Part shown: in pieces, positions 23,826-35,332 of the stretch
How the letters are laid out: every line of letters begins with the position of its first letter
Numbering within the stretch: the stretch's first letter is position 1
Assembly (NCBI GenBank): GCA_907164885.2
Contig: OU015496.1
Location: forward strand, 101,577,132-101,641,131
DNA from: Dolomedes plantarius
Taxonomy: Eukaryota; Arthropoda; Arachnida; Araneae; Dolomedidae
DNA: 64,000 nt
Direction of reading: 5' to 3'
Made by a program: the position numbers and the translations under genes
Notes under the pieces: model-generated
What the model was told of the DNA's origin: nothing
The model's database searches: none
What the model saw: only the letters and a program-made list of their open reading frames with translations

Positions 23826-24020
23826 TATCGATAATCAAACAAAAATAGCATTTTTAGATAGCCTGGACTTTTCTGCACACTTACATATTATTAATTGTTT
23901 CAAGTTTCGCCCAACAAAGGAAATTATTAGCGTATAAACCCGGTATAACACAATAATTTTTCCCGAATAATTTAAATTTAAAATATTATTCGTTTATTTT
24001 GAAAACTAAAAATTATACAT
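23826..24020. repeat. Dispersed repeat, family D copy 2
   Basis: Colinear with 2822-3000 (AACAAAAATAGCATTTTTAG, CTTTTCTGCACAC, CCCGAATAATTTAAATTTAA). Family unknown. Confidence 0.5.
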
Positions 24021-24836
24021 TCATAAAGAATTTCTTTTTTTCACACCTTTTTATTATTTAAAATCGGAAAAAGAAAATTTAAATTTGAGTTGACAATCAG
24101 TGAGAAACTTTAACACTAAGTTTGGCGAATCCAATATGGTGGCTAACCAGAACATTTAAGAATGAAAATCCATGAAGTTAGGTATTTCATCTGAGCTATA
24201 AATAATTAAACTAGCAGATAAATACTATATAACTTTTGTAAGCACTTTCAAACACATAACAAAGTCAACGGATAAAAAGTCATAATCACAGTACTTAAAG
24301 TAAAGCTAGTTTTAGTAATTTTCATTCAATAACAAATAAAAGAGTAATTCAAAAAGAAATAAAATGGAGAACATTTCTTTATTCGTATATTTCCATAGGT
24401 ATCTAGAAGGATTTAACGCAGGTTTATCGAAAACTTAATGTTCCAGCTAATAGGTGGCTGAGTTCTAATATTTTTACATACGATTTCCCCCAGAGAAGAA
24501 ATAATCTAACAAAGAAGTTCAAACAAAGCATCCGAAATCACGTATTTGGCACATTAAGTTGTAGCGCAAAAAAATAATTCTATGAATATGCCTGCGTAAC
24601 GGACACTTTAGTACACCCTCTGGGTGATTATGGTCAATGGTCTGGTCGCCTTTGCTTTCACGGACGATAAAACGGAACCCAAAAGCTTAAGTTTCGAGTG
24701 ATTAGTTTCAGCCTTACTGCAATCGCTGAATTTTCACATGTAGCGAGAAAAAGCTTATTGAGGTTTTTTTTCTATGAAAATAGAGCTCTACTAAAATCGG
24801 TCTTAATGCATTATAAGAAAGAGAGTCGTATGATAT

Positions 24837-25285
24837 TGTAACGACTCCCGTAGAATAGCGAATATTTTGTGCGTGGAAATTTCCGGAAGACCAACCAACG
24901 CGCAGTTTGTGCACATAGTTGATTTATATGGCTGGAGACAGACAATCTTGGCGACATAAAGACCGGAAGTGCTACCTACAGCTCGAGGAACAGTTCGTCA
25001 GCTACAAAAGGGAAGTTGCCGACGGGAGGCTCCTAGTCGTCTGGGAACAATAACTGAATAAAGAAAGGCGGAGTTTTCCAGACCTTTCGAGAACGTTCAG
25101 CGAAGGTATATAAAGTTGCCGGACGCGAGTGAAGATCATGTCAGTGGAGGACAAGGAGATTCAAGTGGGACAAGGAGGACAAGGAGTCAGACAAGGAGAT
25201 TCTGTCGGACCTAGATAGACTTAAATGAGCACAGCGACAACTCAAGTCTAACCTTCCTCGTCGATGCCGTGAACCCACGAATTTA

Positions 25286-25342
<57 letters not shown>

Positions 25343-25429
25343 AAATAGCCTGTATTTAGTCGAGAAATGCAATTACAGCATTAAATACAAAAGGGCTGGC
25401 AGTCTTTTATTTAAGGCAAAGTCCTTACA
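24837..25429 (+). mobile_element. Solo LTR, Gypsy-like (593 bp)
   Basis: Starts TGTAACGACTCCCG and ends GTCCTTACA (5'-TG...CA-3'), with ATAT on both sides (24833-24836, 25430-25433), a 4-bp duplication as for many Gypsy elements. It contains GGTATATAAAGTTGCC at about 25104 (core promoter) and a short GGACAAGGAG repeat array at 25150-25200. A TA microsatellite (25270-25340) and a closing TTTATTTAAGG region precede the end. No internal region remains; LTR-LTR recombination is the usual cause. Confidence 0.83.
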
Positions 25430-25659
25430 ATATCATTACAAGATGGGTTTTCATTTGTCATCATTTATTTTTACAACTCGACAGTTACTCTGTCACGGGG
25501 ACATTATCTAATCCGCACCGCGAGTATGTTGGCTTCTTTATTATAGGAGAACTATCTAAGTGAGCCAACATTGCTTCTTATGAGAGGGCAACACGCGGGA
25601 ACGTTTAAGACTTAGTCGGAATTCGAACCCAAGTCCGCTGCGGGAAAGCTCACGCAAAA

Positions 25660-26260
25660 TAAAATATCATCGTCCAAAACCACAGTAATTTTTATTTAAA
25701 CTTTATGTCCTACCACTCAATTTAAGCGCTACTCCATTAACTTAAAACTGATGACAGCCGTAAGAGAGTTGATACAGAAAAGAAAAATTTCGAAGGTTGA
25801 AGCACTGATAAGTGTTAGTTAAACTTTGTATCCGAATATTCATTCTGAAACATCCCATCAGCCCTAAATTGGAGAAAACTGACTCTTTTCCTCCAGTCGG
25901 AAGCGATTTAATATTGTAATGAAAACTTCGAGGTTCAAAACATTGAAAGCCTTTATTTAAACTCCGTATCCAAATATTCACTCCGAAAAACCGACCACTA
26001 ACCTAAAATTGTTGAAAATTGACATTTTCCCGCCTGTCGATAGCCAGTGAATATCCTAAAGAAAACTTCGAAGTTAAAAACATGTACAATTTTTACATGA
26101 TATCCAAATGGGCATTTAAAAGGACCAAACATTAACTTAAAATTCTTGAAAATTAACACTTTACCACTTGCCGGCAGGGAGTTGAAAAAAATTGATGATC
26201 CAAAATATTGATAATTTAGAGATTTATATCCGAAACTTAAGCTACCGTTGTCATCAAAGA
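25660..26260. repeat. Degenerate tandem array, about 136-bp unit, four to five copies
   Basis: Related lines such as GAAAACTTCGAGGTTCAAAA (25920) and GAAAACTTCGAAGTTAAAAA (26060) recur at about 25661, 25787, 25921, 26061 and 26194. Each is followed by a TTTATWTAAACT..GTATCCRAATATTCA block and a CCTAAAATTGTTGAAAATTG block. The copies are well diverged, so the array is old. Open frames across it are not genes. Confidence 0.75.
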
Positions 26261-26294
26261 CGTGAAATAACAGGTCTCGCGAAGCATTATATAG

Positions 26295-27087
26295 TCTATA
26301 TATATAAAACAGTTCCGTTACTGACTGACTCACTGACTGACTGAGTGACTGACATACAACGCACAGATCAAACCGCTGGACCTAAAGGGCTGAAATTTTG
26401 CATGGCGATTCTTCTTATAGTGTAGGGGTGCACTAAGAAAGATTTTTGAAAAATTCTTCTTAGATTTTTTAAAATTAAATTTTTAAGCTGTTTTTGTAAC
26501 TTTTTTTAAGTTTGCATTTAAAATAATAATTTGAGGGTTATAAAATTAATATCACGAGAAAGATCATAAAAAATTCCTTTAAAATGAAGTCTTTTTCGAA
26601 TCTTTACCCCCATTTTCTGATTTTTGGGGAATTTTTAATTTTTAGAATCTAATTTATTAAATGCTGATTACGTGATTTCCTTTCGTGGTACTTTAAATAA
26701 TTTATCGTCATGTTCATAGCAACGAAATAGACAAAAACATATTTTTGTATCTTGCTAATGCGGCAGACGATTGGAAATTATCCAAAAAAATATTAAAATA
26801 CAGTAAAAGATATGTTCCTCAAACTGTACCATATTAACTGTACTATATTCTTTAGTATGTTCTATTAGATTTAATTTGAAAATTTTCTTCTACATTATTT
26901 TGTCTATAAAAATATCCCTTCCAATTTTTTTATAAATATATTTTTTCGTTTTTGTTTACATCAGTTGCATACACGGATCGTTGTATTTATTATAAATATA
27001 TTTGAATATTTTTGGCCTTAATTGCATACATTGACCATTGAATTTAATTTGACTGTACTCCGTAGCGAAGTACGGGTTTTCAGCTAG
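26295..27087 (+). mobile_element. Non-autonomous Helitron (793 bp)
   Basis: Begins TCTATATATATAAAACAG and ends CAGCTAG followed by T, matching the Helitron 5'-TC...CTRR-3' pattern without target duplication. Just inside the 3' end is a hairpin, CCGTA-GCGAAG-TACGG, 10 bases before CTAG, the expected terminator. The 5' part carries ACTGACTGACTC repeats. No Rep/helicase sequence, so it depends on an autonomous partner. Confidence 0.92.
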
Positions 27088-27103
27088 TTCAATACATAAA
27101 GAA

Positions 27104-27454
27104 AGTGTTGTCGTTGTTGTTGTTGACCAATGCGGGGCATTTGTCAATGAGGACATCCAGACTTTAACCATGAGAATCGTTGGTTGCTTTCAATGGGGAC
27201 ACCATATACGCGAACAAGCACCATCCCCTAGTGCCACCCCAAGTTTGACCGAGCTCCCCCAGGAGTGATATTTAAGGGGCTGGTATCCTCTTCCATTCTC
27301 TCTGTCACAAAAGAACTTTTCGGTCTACAGATTTAAAGTGCCCATATCCGACTTAGACAGGAAGATATTTAACGGCGTTTGTCGGGATTTGAATCTAGCA
27401 CCCCCCCCCCCCCTGTTCAAGCTCAACGTGCTACCTCTAGGTTACCTCGGGCCC
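27104..27454 (-). mobile_element. SINE family A, copy 4
   Basis: Reversed: GGGCCCGAGGTAACC head at 27440-27454, a C-run (27403-27415) in the loop region of the former tRNA, box B remnant AAATCCCGACAAACGCC, shared body (CCCATATCCGACTTAGACAG) and a CAACAACAACAACGAC tail at 27105-27125. It sits 16 bp from the Helitron end. Confidence 0.82.
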
Positions 27455-27571
27455 TTGAATAATAAAAAAAAGTTTTGTTTACAAAATATTAACGGAAAAA
27501 AATAAAATTGTTGTTAGAACCGACAAATTATCAAATCTTTATAGTGAATATTTGCGGAACAATTATTCAAT

Positions 27572-27755
27572 GGGTTCGAACCCAGGTGGTTTAGTTGAGA
27601 GCGTTAGACCAACTTTTGCTTCACAAGGGGTAATTAAACTGGAACGTACAGTTTTAAACCGATTCCGAATGGCCACAAACATCCATGCCGATAGTGAAGC
27701 TCGAACCCACAGACTCTGATGACCGAGTGCCAGAACCTTAGACATTTGTCGATAC
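27572..27755 (-). mobile_element. SINE family B, copy 2 (degraded)
   Basis: In reverse: GTCGACAAATGTCTAAGG (box A), GTGGGTTCGAGCTTCAC (box B), then CATGGATGTTTGTGGCCATT, TAATTACCCCTTGTGAAGC and AAAGTTGGTC, colinear with 9254-9427 and 32579-32765. Confidence 0.75.
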
Positions 27756-27924
27756 GAATCCGGGAAGACGGTTTTTAAGCTCCGCAACAAGCTAGGTTGT
27801 AAGCCAAGATACAGAGACAAGCCGTGATTTCGTGACAAAAAGTTCATGTCCACCCTTTCGAGATTTCCTTAAGGCTACGGCCACACGAGCGTTTTTTCAC
27901 GCAGCTTGAAAATCTACACAAGCC

Positions 27925-28671
27925 TAGGGATGCGACATCGATGTCGATGTTTTCAAAACATCGATGTTTTGATGAAAACATCGATGTTTTAAACATCGAT
28001 TTATTGAAGCCGATTTTTTTAAACATCGATGTTTTATGTTTTTAAATATCGATAGGTAAATATATCTAATTTCCTTTTGTATTATTTGATTTGAAAATAA
28101 AAGATTTGTTAATAAATTATTCTTATTAATTTTTTTGATATTAAACTCTGTTGAACCAAACTCAAAAATTCTTTAAATGATTTTGACTTATACTCTACTG
28201 ATATGAAACAAATTCTTTTTTTTATCTCGTGTTATAGTCATGACCTTCAGAATTTTTTTTTTACTAAATTTTTTAAGCCTCCTGGAAGTAAATTATTCTC
28301 CAACTTGTAAATAAATATTTACAGTAATTTTTTCACATTCAACCAATTTAAATTAGAAAGCCTCATGGATTTTTCTTTATGGCTTTGATCCTATCAATTG
28401 TTTTGATAGCAAAAATATCTTCGTCAATTTTCTGGGAAAAGTGATAAAATGTATTATGGAAATTCAGTGATATACGCTGACTCTAGCAACCAAGTTTTTA
28501 TCATTTGTGTCAGCCCAATCAGAGAGTAAAATTAAATCCCCCCCCCCCCCCCCCCACGACTAACCAAAGTAACATTATAGTTAGAGGTTACTAGAGCAGT
28601 TTTAAAATATAGATGTTCAAAAACATCGATGGTTTTTGGGCGATGTTTTGTTGTCGATGTCGCATCCCTAC
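27925..28671. mobile_element. hAT-type MITE (747 bp) nested in the Harbinger-like element
   Basis: Inverted ends TAGGGATGCGACATCGA at both termini, flanked by a perfect 8-bp duplication CACAAGCC (27917-27924, 28672-28679). The left end carries several ACATCGATGT palindromes in a row, and the right end has two more. No coding capacity. A run of about 18 C lies at 28538-28555. Confidence 0.92.
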
Positions 28672-28801
28672 ACAAGCCGGCCACATGTTCGTGTTCTTTA
28701 ACGCGAGCTCAGTCGTTTGTTTGTGCTTTCCAGTGCAACATCAATCCATTTTCAATAAATGAAAATTCTGTTAACACGTTATGTGTTTTATTTATTGAAT
28801 C

Positions 28802-28955
28802 GGCGACTTAATAGATATGTATTTAATATAATATGTACTTAAAATAATACGTACGTAATATAATATGTACTTAAAATAATATGTACTTAATATAATATGC
28901 ACTTAAAGATATGTATTTAAAAATATAAATATGCACTTAAAATATAAATAGGCAT
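28802..28955. repeat. Imperfect tandem AATATGTACTTAA-type repeats
   Basis: ATATGTACTTAA/AATAATACGTAC-like units recur every 19-26 bp. AT-rich, non-coding. Confidence 0.6.
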
Positions 28956-29259
28956 TATTATTTTTTATCTGAATATTACTTACCTGAACAAAAGAACATA
29001 TTTAAAAGGTATCTGTTGCTGTTCAGATGTGTAAAACGGGGATATAGCTATTACAGAAGATATTTTTTCTGGAGCGAATGCAGTTTTTATTTATAATATT
29101 TTTAATAGAAAGACACATGCAAATCAGCAAATATTGTGTGTAATTGTATATAATCCGGGGTCTAGTTATAACTATCACCTACTTACAACTTAGGTTATAA
29201 CTTGTAACTTAAAAAGTAAAATTTAATTTGTATCACTAATTATCAAAATTACTTCCTCT

Positions 29260-29430
29260 GTTTTCGCCCACCTGGTCCCATTTTTCACCAATAACATTCT
29301 TTGTTACAGTCATCTAAGTATCTCTTTTGAGTTCCCGGTTTTTGAAATCCTTATTCCGTGTATCGTAAAGACGTGGATATTTTTCGATTTCAATAATCAT
29401 AAGTTCACTCTCCAAATAGTATTCCATCAT
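29260..29430 (-). pseudogene. MADF-like DNA-binding domain fragment
   Basis: Minus strand from ATG 29428-29430: MMEYYLESELMIIEIEKYPR, LYDTRNKDFKNRELKRDT, stop (TAG 29314-29316), MTVTKNVIGEKWDQVGENRG. The pattern LI.IEKYP.LYD...KDFKNR.....W is the N-terminal half of the MADF (Myb/SANT-like) fold. A TAG stands where the family has a conserved Trp, so one G-to-A change probably inactivated it. Expected role is binding the element ends together with a Harbinger transposase. Could alternatively be an old host MADF exon. Confidence 0.65.
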
Positions 29431-29787
29431 ATTTTAAAAATCAAAAATTACGAGAACACAAGAATATACCAACAACAGAAACAGTTGTTATCTTCTTATC
29501 TTCATGTAAATACGTCTTCAATACTACCAGCGAGGTGTTTTCCCGCAGCGTGAAAAAACGCTCGTGTGGCCGTAGCCTGAGCTTGAAAACCAGCTTGAAA
29601 AATAGGTCTGGTTCTATCCTCCAGCGGGCGACCTTGAGAACGCGACAAATAGCCTCCCGCTAGCGTGAAAAAAAGCTGCTTCTGGCCACGCGTACGTTAC
29701 AGCAGCTTACTATATTTTGGGGCTTGTTTTCAAGCGGTGTTTCTACGTGAAAAAACGTTCGTGTGGCCGTAGCCTTAGAGGGAATTA

Positions 29788-30987
29788 TCATATGCAAAGC
29801 TTTTGTAATACACTGCTGGCCACCCAAATTGTAACACCAAGAAAGACAAGAGATATCACAACAAAATTTATTTTGTAGATAACATGTTGACCAAGTATCA
29901 AATGATTAAATTTATAGACTTCTGTGAAGTGTGGTTCCTGCCAAAATAAGTAGCCAGAGTAGCCGCCAATGTTGGAGATCACCGCTGCCACACGCCTCGG
30001 CATTGATTCAAAGAGACTTTGGATGAGTTCTTGGGGTACAGCAGACCAAGCAGCTTCCACACGTTGCCAAAGTTGATCTGCTGTGGCAGCTGGGGATGGA
30101 ATCTGGGTCAATCGTAGAGCAACCATGGACCACATGTTTTCTATCGGCGAAAGAACCGGAGAGCGAGGCAGCCAGGGAAGCAATTCAATCTGGCGATTGA
30201 CGAAGAACCGTTGGACAATACGTGCCACGTGTGGTCGCGCATTATCCTGTTGAAATATGGCTGTGGGAAAGCCCTGAAGGTAAGGAAGGACAACTGGCTC
30301 CAACACCTCGGAGATGTAGCGCTGGCTGTTTAAAGTACCGGCAATGCGTACTAGAGGTGTGCGAGAGTGATATCCAATACCGCCTCATACCATAATACCC
30401 GGTGCAGGACCAGTGTGGCGGTGCATAAAATAGGTGCTCAACATCCTCTCTTCACGGTGTCTCCAGACTCGAATGCGACCATCGTGGTGTTGCAGACAGA
30501 AGCGTGACTCGTCAGTAAAGACAATTTCATTCCATTCTGCCGTCCACATCCTTCTGTCATCACACCATTGGCGGCGGAGACGTCTGTGGATCTGCGTCAA
30601 GGGTAGACAAAGCAATGGACGTCTTGCGGACAGACCACTCTGCTGTAAACGGCATCGAATAATACGCGCAGACACTGGATGATGCGTTACAGACTGCATG
30701 TGCTGTGCTATGGTTCTTGATGTGACTGAGCGATCCGTCACTGCCATGCGCACAATTTGCCTATCATCACGTAAAGTGGTGCGCTGAGGTGGATGCGATC
30801 GAACACGCCGGTCCGTCGTACCCTCTTGCATCCAATGATCACATATCCGCATTACAGTTGTTTGGTTTCGTCCAACACGACTACCGATTTCCCTGAAAGA
30901 TAATCCACAATCTCGGTAGGCCACTATCCTTCCTCTGTCGAACTCGGATACTTGATCAAAAGATGATCGCTGTTTTCGATGAGGCAT
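29788..30987 (-). pseudogene. Tc1-like transposase (DD34E) with one in-frame stop
   Basis: The frame starts at ATG 30985-30987 (MPHRKQRSSFDQ). Helix-turn-helix regions occupy about residues 10-110 (FDRGRIVAYRDCGLSFREIG; GRNQTTVMRI). Catalytic motifs are FTDESRF and FQQDNARPH, then PIEN with 34 residues between Asp and Glu. A TGA (30385-30387) replaces the Trp of the usual VWGGI motif, and the conserved SPDL is SPVL. There is no frameshift, so a single nonsense change separates it from a full frame. At its 3' side the frame reads on through the terminal repeat to 29788, so the original stop has been lost. Confidence 0.92.
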
Positions 30988-31219
30988 AATTGATCGTTTT
31001 TTTGAAAAAACCACAAGAAAAACACAATTGCCGAACTTGAAATCGTCGAAATCTCCAAGCCTTAAATAGCGCTTTGAAGTGGCGCCACAGGCGCGCGTGA
31101 TGTGTGTCTGCGCTGAAATTCTAATCATTTGCATATCTCACCTCCGCTAATGCATGTTGTAAATTTCATGTTATTTGAATGTTTCCTTCAGGGTGTTGCA
31201 TTTACAGTGGCCAGCAGTG
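29811..31219 (-). mobile_element. Third Tc1-like family, near-complete 1,409-bp element
   Basis: Ends CACTGCTGGCCACCCAAATT (29811) and complement of CACTGCTGGCCACTGTAAAT (to 31219), flanked by TA on both sides (29809-29810, 31220-31221). One transposase frame fills most of it. It inserted 37 bp right of the Harbinger-like element. Confidence 0.93.
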
Positions 31220-32578
31220 TATATATGGCATAAGGATATAAAAAATAAAAGTAAGGCTGAATTTCTAACTATCTTCCTTTGCTAGGCACCCTTTCTTAGC
31301 AACCAAACTTCAGCGTGTCTCCTTTCATAAACTTGACATAGGTTGCGTTACTTCTTGACTGAGGCGAAATAACGCACACTTCACTCCAACGTCTTTCTGT
31401 TTATGTATAAGGCAGTTGCACGCAGCATGTCACATCTCAACTCGGGAAGAAATGAAGAGCAAAATGTTTGTTATTAAAGACATAGATTACTAAAATTCTT
31501 ATAGAATCACATACCAGAGCTCCACGTGCAAAATGCATGATATCAGTTTTCTACTCTGTGTGCCCTTTCGGTGACGTTGCATGAAACTGCCTAGAATGCC
31601 ATTGTATTGAGCATGTGGAACGTGATTTATTACCTTCGCTGGGAGAGTAGAGAGAAAGGTTGAGAATTTGTACCAGTAAACTTCGGCAGATAGGAAATTG
31701 ACCTTGAAAGAAGTTAACCATAAAAAGGATAAATGATTATGCAATAAATAACAATTCATTCTTCTATATACATCCACTGTACTCAATTAATATCACACGG
31801 TAATTATTTTCAATGAAATATAAAATGGTTTTCTGTCGAAGCGTAAACAAACAACCAAACAAACAAAATAGCGAAATATTTTGTTGCTTCGACATAAAAA
31901 ACTGTAATAAAAGGATTAACTATGAAGCCAATAGAATGAAAAGGGAAACAGAAAAAATACGTGTTTGTAAAAGAACACCGGATAAAGACTGAATGGAATA
32001 CGTGAGGAAAATTCTCTATGGCATCTCAAAGGTGACAAAAACTTTTGTATTGAAATTTTTAGTCCTCTCAATAAAAACAGAAAATAAATCCCCGCTATAA
32101 AATATCGCCAAGACTGATTCTGACAGCGTGAAAAATCTTCAAAGTGTGAAACTGGCATCGGGAAAAATGAAGCTACCTGGTGAAACGAAATGATAAAAAT
32201 AAAATGTATCTTTGCAAACATCGATGTCTCTTTTTTAAATCTTTTATTTGCTGGCTCAAGTGAGTTTATTTTTCAAGATGCGTTTTCTGCCGTTTATATT
32301 GTTTGTTATTACTTCTCTTACACCCCCCTCCCCCAGTCTTAAGCGCTTCGTGTTATATCTTTGACACGAAAAATTCTTAGAAGATTCTTGTCAAGAATTA
32401 TTTTCAAAATATAGGATTCTTTTTATTGTTGAAGATAAAGTTGTAAGAACGGTCCTCCGGGAGCGAAAACCACCTTTGGACTTAGCCACAGTCTTCGCCG
32501 CATGAACAGTGCGTTTTTTCCCGTCTGCGAAGGTGCATTACAAGGTTGGCACATCGGCACTAATCATAGCTTATCACT

Positions 32579-32765
32579 GCCGGACGATGACCGAATGGCT
32601 AGGATGATGGCTCTCGGTAACAGAGTCTGTGGGTTCGAGTCCCACTCTTGGCATGGACGTTTGTAGTCGTCATCGGAATTGGCTTTAAGCAGTAGATCCC
32701 AGTTTAATTAGCCCTTGTGTAGCAAAAACTGACCATAGCGCTCTAAACCAAATCAAACCATAACT
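32579..32765 (+). mobile_element. SINE family B, copy 3
   Basis: GCCGGACGATGACCGAATGG (box A), GTGGGTTCGAGTCCCAC (box B), TCTTGGCATGGACGTTTGTA, then TTTAATTAGCCCTTGTGTAG and AGCGCTCTAAACCAAATC. Colinear with 9254-9427. 31222-32578 has no other recognised feature. Confidence 0.82.
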
Positions 32766-32861
32766 TAACATAAGTACACGTGTTACGAAATACAGGACTG
32801 AGCAGCCCTATAACATCTCTCCTGTTTCAAGGGCTATTATCCAGAGGACACAATTTCCTTA

Positions 32862-32945
32862 CAGGACGCAATGGTCTGGTGGTTATAGAACACTTGATCC
32901 TCACTCCTGAGGTAGTAGGTTCGACATCTATTCCTAGTAGGTGGT
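32862..32945 (+). mobile_element. tRNA-like SINE head, unassigned family
   Basis: CAATGGTCTGGTGGTTATAG (box A-like) and GTAGTAGGTTCGACATC (box B-like) are about 30 bp apart, as in a tRNA. Arms do not pair fully, so this is more likely a SINE or tRNA pseudogene than a working tRNA. 32946-34830 holds nothing else recognised. Confidence 0.4.
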
Positions 32946-34834
32946 CGTTACAGCGACACTCGACCTAGGAAAAACCCTTGGTGGGCTGTTAAGAAATAAA
33001 AAGAAAAGAGTTTACAAACTGGGCAAGAAAAAAATATCACCGAAAATATAGAATTAAATAAATATGTACACCGTGGGTCATTGGATAGAGGTAACCAACA
33101 CCTTATGCGTTCGTCGCATAGGCGAATTGGAATAAAGTGCTGTACGATGAACAACTCCTTTACATTGCGGCTGGTTAGAACACTAAACTCAAAGTCTGTA
33201 GGTAGTACGTCCAGTTCATATTCTTGACAGGCACAATGTGTTTTTCAAATGTCCAAAAAGCTTACTAATTTAACACTGTGGTTGTTTTTCAATCCTTTGT
33301 CAGCTAAATGCAGTTCAGTATTCGATGCCATAAAACGTTTGATAATTAGGATGTAAGCTACGGCTCCTTTAGTCGTGTTTGTGATAATTCTGCAATGTAT
33401 GTATCGCAATAAATTCTTGTAAATCTACCAATTAGAGTTTTTAAGGAAGATACACGTGTATGTGCATTATATATTCAAATAGTCCTTAGTATAGACTTAA
33501 TGGCCGGCATAGACGGTTTGAAGTTATATTGCTCTTTATCCCTTGTTGTTCATTTAAGATAAACTTAACATTTTCTTTGAACTAGACTTAGGCCACTACA
33601 AGTCAGTGATCAGGTAAAATATAAAAATTTATTCTTTACAAATGTAACTTGTATTACTACATTTTACTGACTAAAATAAACAAATTTCGAGCCTATTGAA
33701 GGTCATCCTCCTAAGTCGAAAAGAAATGAACTGAATTTGTTGTTAGAATAAAAGCAAAAACTTAGACGTCTAAAAATATCGGATCTTTAATATATTATCT
33801 AAACTATATAACAGAATGGACCTGTGGGAGCTTTTCAAGGTTTTTGTTGACGTATTCACTGAACCATAGTTCGAATGTCTTGCTACAAAGCCTTGGCCAT
33901 ATGAAGACAGTTGTTTGGGTAAAGATAGTTACTATCAACTATATTACCGAAAAATTCATTAATTTTCTAACTCAAAAAAGAGAATATTTTTTGCTATTAG
34001 AATTCCTACGAGGTGAAATGGAAGGAAACTGAGGATATAAATTGCATTAGGTGTGCATTTTATATAATGTCTTATAGATGAAAATCAGTTTTCTCTATAT
34101 ACGTGTTAGGTTATTAGCAATTATGACCAGCAGAGTTGTTTACATCAAGTTTTATTTACAGCAGCAACTATACACATTACGTAAAAGATTGAAAACGAAG
34201 AGCGCCTACGGATCAGGCTCCTCTTGTAAACATATCCGCATGCCAGCGAGAAAAGAGGCGAAGTGCAAGCATTAGCACGCCAACCTTGGCGGCGGCTCAG
34301 CGCTGTCACAGCCTTTGGCGACGAACGGAGAATGACTATTGAATATCCCAACAATACACCCATATTATACGTTAAATTAACACCCCCATATTTTTGCAAA
34401 GACTACAAAATTTTAAGATGAAATTTTTTTTATTTTCAAGCTTTTGCCTGCTCATAGCATTTACCTAACATTTAACGTGCATTATTACATTAAATTACTT
34501 AAAATAAAGAGTAACTATAATTCTTTTATAATTAGAATTCTTATGAAATGAAGTAGCAGAAAATTGAAACTATAAATCGCATTCAGATTTATTTCACTGA
34601 ATACCTTAAATAAATAACATACACTACAGAAATGTATCCAAGCATTCAAGCATCCCTTTCCCCTAATGCATCACAAAATTCTTTTTCCGCCATTCTAATG
34701 TATTCTATTCTCTACAATTACATTATTTCACTGTAATCCAATACAAACACGGAAGCACCTCGATTAGAAATATGGAAAGGAGCACTTAAGAAGCAGCTCG
34801 ACTAAAAATATGGGGAAAAGTGCACTTAGGAGCA

Positions 34835-35035
34835 TAATGGAGTGAAAAAGTACTGCACGACTTTCGCCCTATTGGTTTGTTTTATAACCCTTAAAGCCCC
34901 GAAACCTCGAATGGCACTAAGAAACCAGCCGAGTTGAGCGTTTGTTTTAAGAAGGTTTGCGATAAATCCAGCATAATTGTTTCTGCATGGTCTCACGGTG
35001 GGATCATTGTAGGAATTCATAGTTTATTAAATATT
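34835..35035. repeat. Dispersed repeat, family E copy 1
   Basis: GATAAATCCAGCATAATTG and ATCATTGTAGGAAT recur with the same spacing at 41040-41235. Family unidentified. Confidence 0.4.
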
Positions 35036-35248
35036 AATCCTTCGGAGTTATTTACTGTGGCGAAAAACATTCGATAGCTCTCAGGGAGTTGTTTAAGGAA
35101 ATCGAATGATTGTAAGCATATAAAACTATCGCCTGTGAAAGGGAATTATAATTATATTTTTTTTTACCACAACTGTAAACCGCAAATTTGGAATGTTACG
35201 TCATGAATTTTAGTTTCTATAAAACTCAGTGTTATTAAAAATTAAATA

Positions 35249-35250
<2 letters not shown>

Positions 35251-35329
<79 letters not shown>
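35251..35329. repeat. (AT)n microsatellite, left of the Tigger-type element
   Basis: About 39 AT units ending exactly where CAGTGGTACC begins. With 36713-36776 it appears to be one tract split by the transposon. Confidence 0.95.

Positions 35330-35332
<3 letters not shown>

Larger units (their letters stand above)
27872..29774 (-). mobile_element. PIF/Harbinger-like element with MADF remnant (compound)
   Basis: The left end AGGCTACGGCCACACGAGCG TTTTTTCACG recurs inverted at 29545-29571 and again, slightly diverged, at 29740-29774, with TTA next to the outer ends (TTAAGGC / GCCTTAG). PIF/Harbinger elements make TTA/TAA duplications and have such ends. The only protein remnant is a MADF-like domain (29260-29430), and Myb/MADF proteins accompany Harbinger transposases. 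The two right ends suggest a short derivative (29571-29774) attached to the longer copy. It encloses a hAT-type MITE (27925-28671). Confidence 0.6.

Noticed and set aside
33050..33240. Possible second tRNA-like head near GCGGCTGGTTAGAACAC
   Set aside because: Box B is not convincing and no second copy is present.
34145..34399. GC-richer block with an 84-codon frame (34170-34330)
   Set aside because: No domain, no repeat partner and no terminal repeats found.
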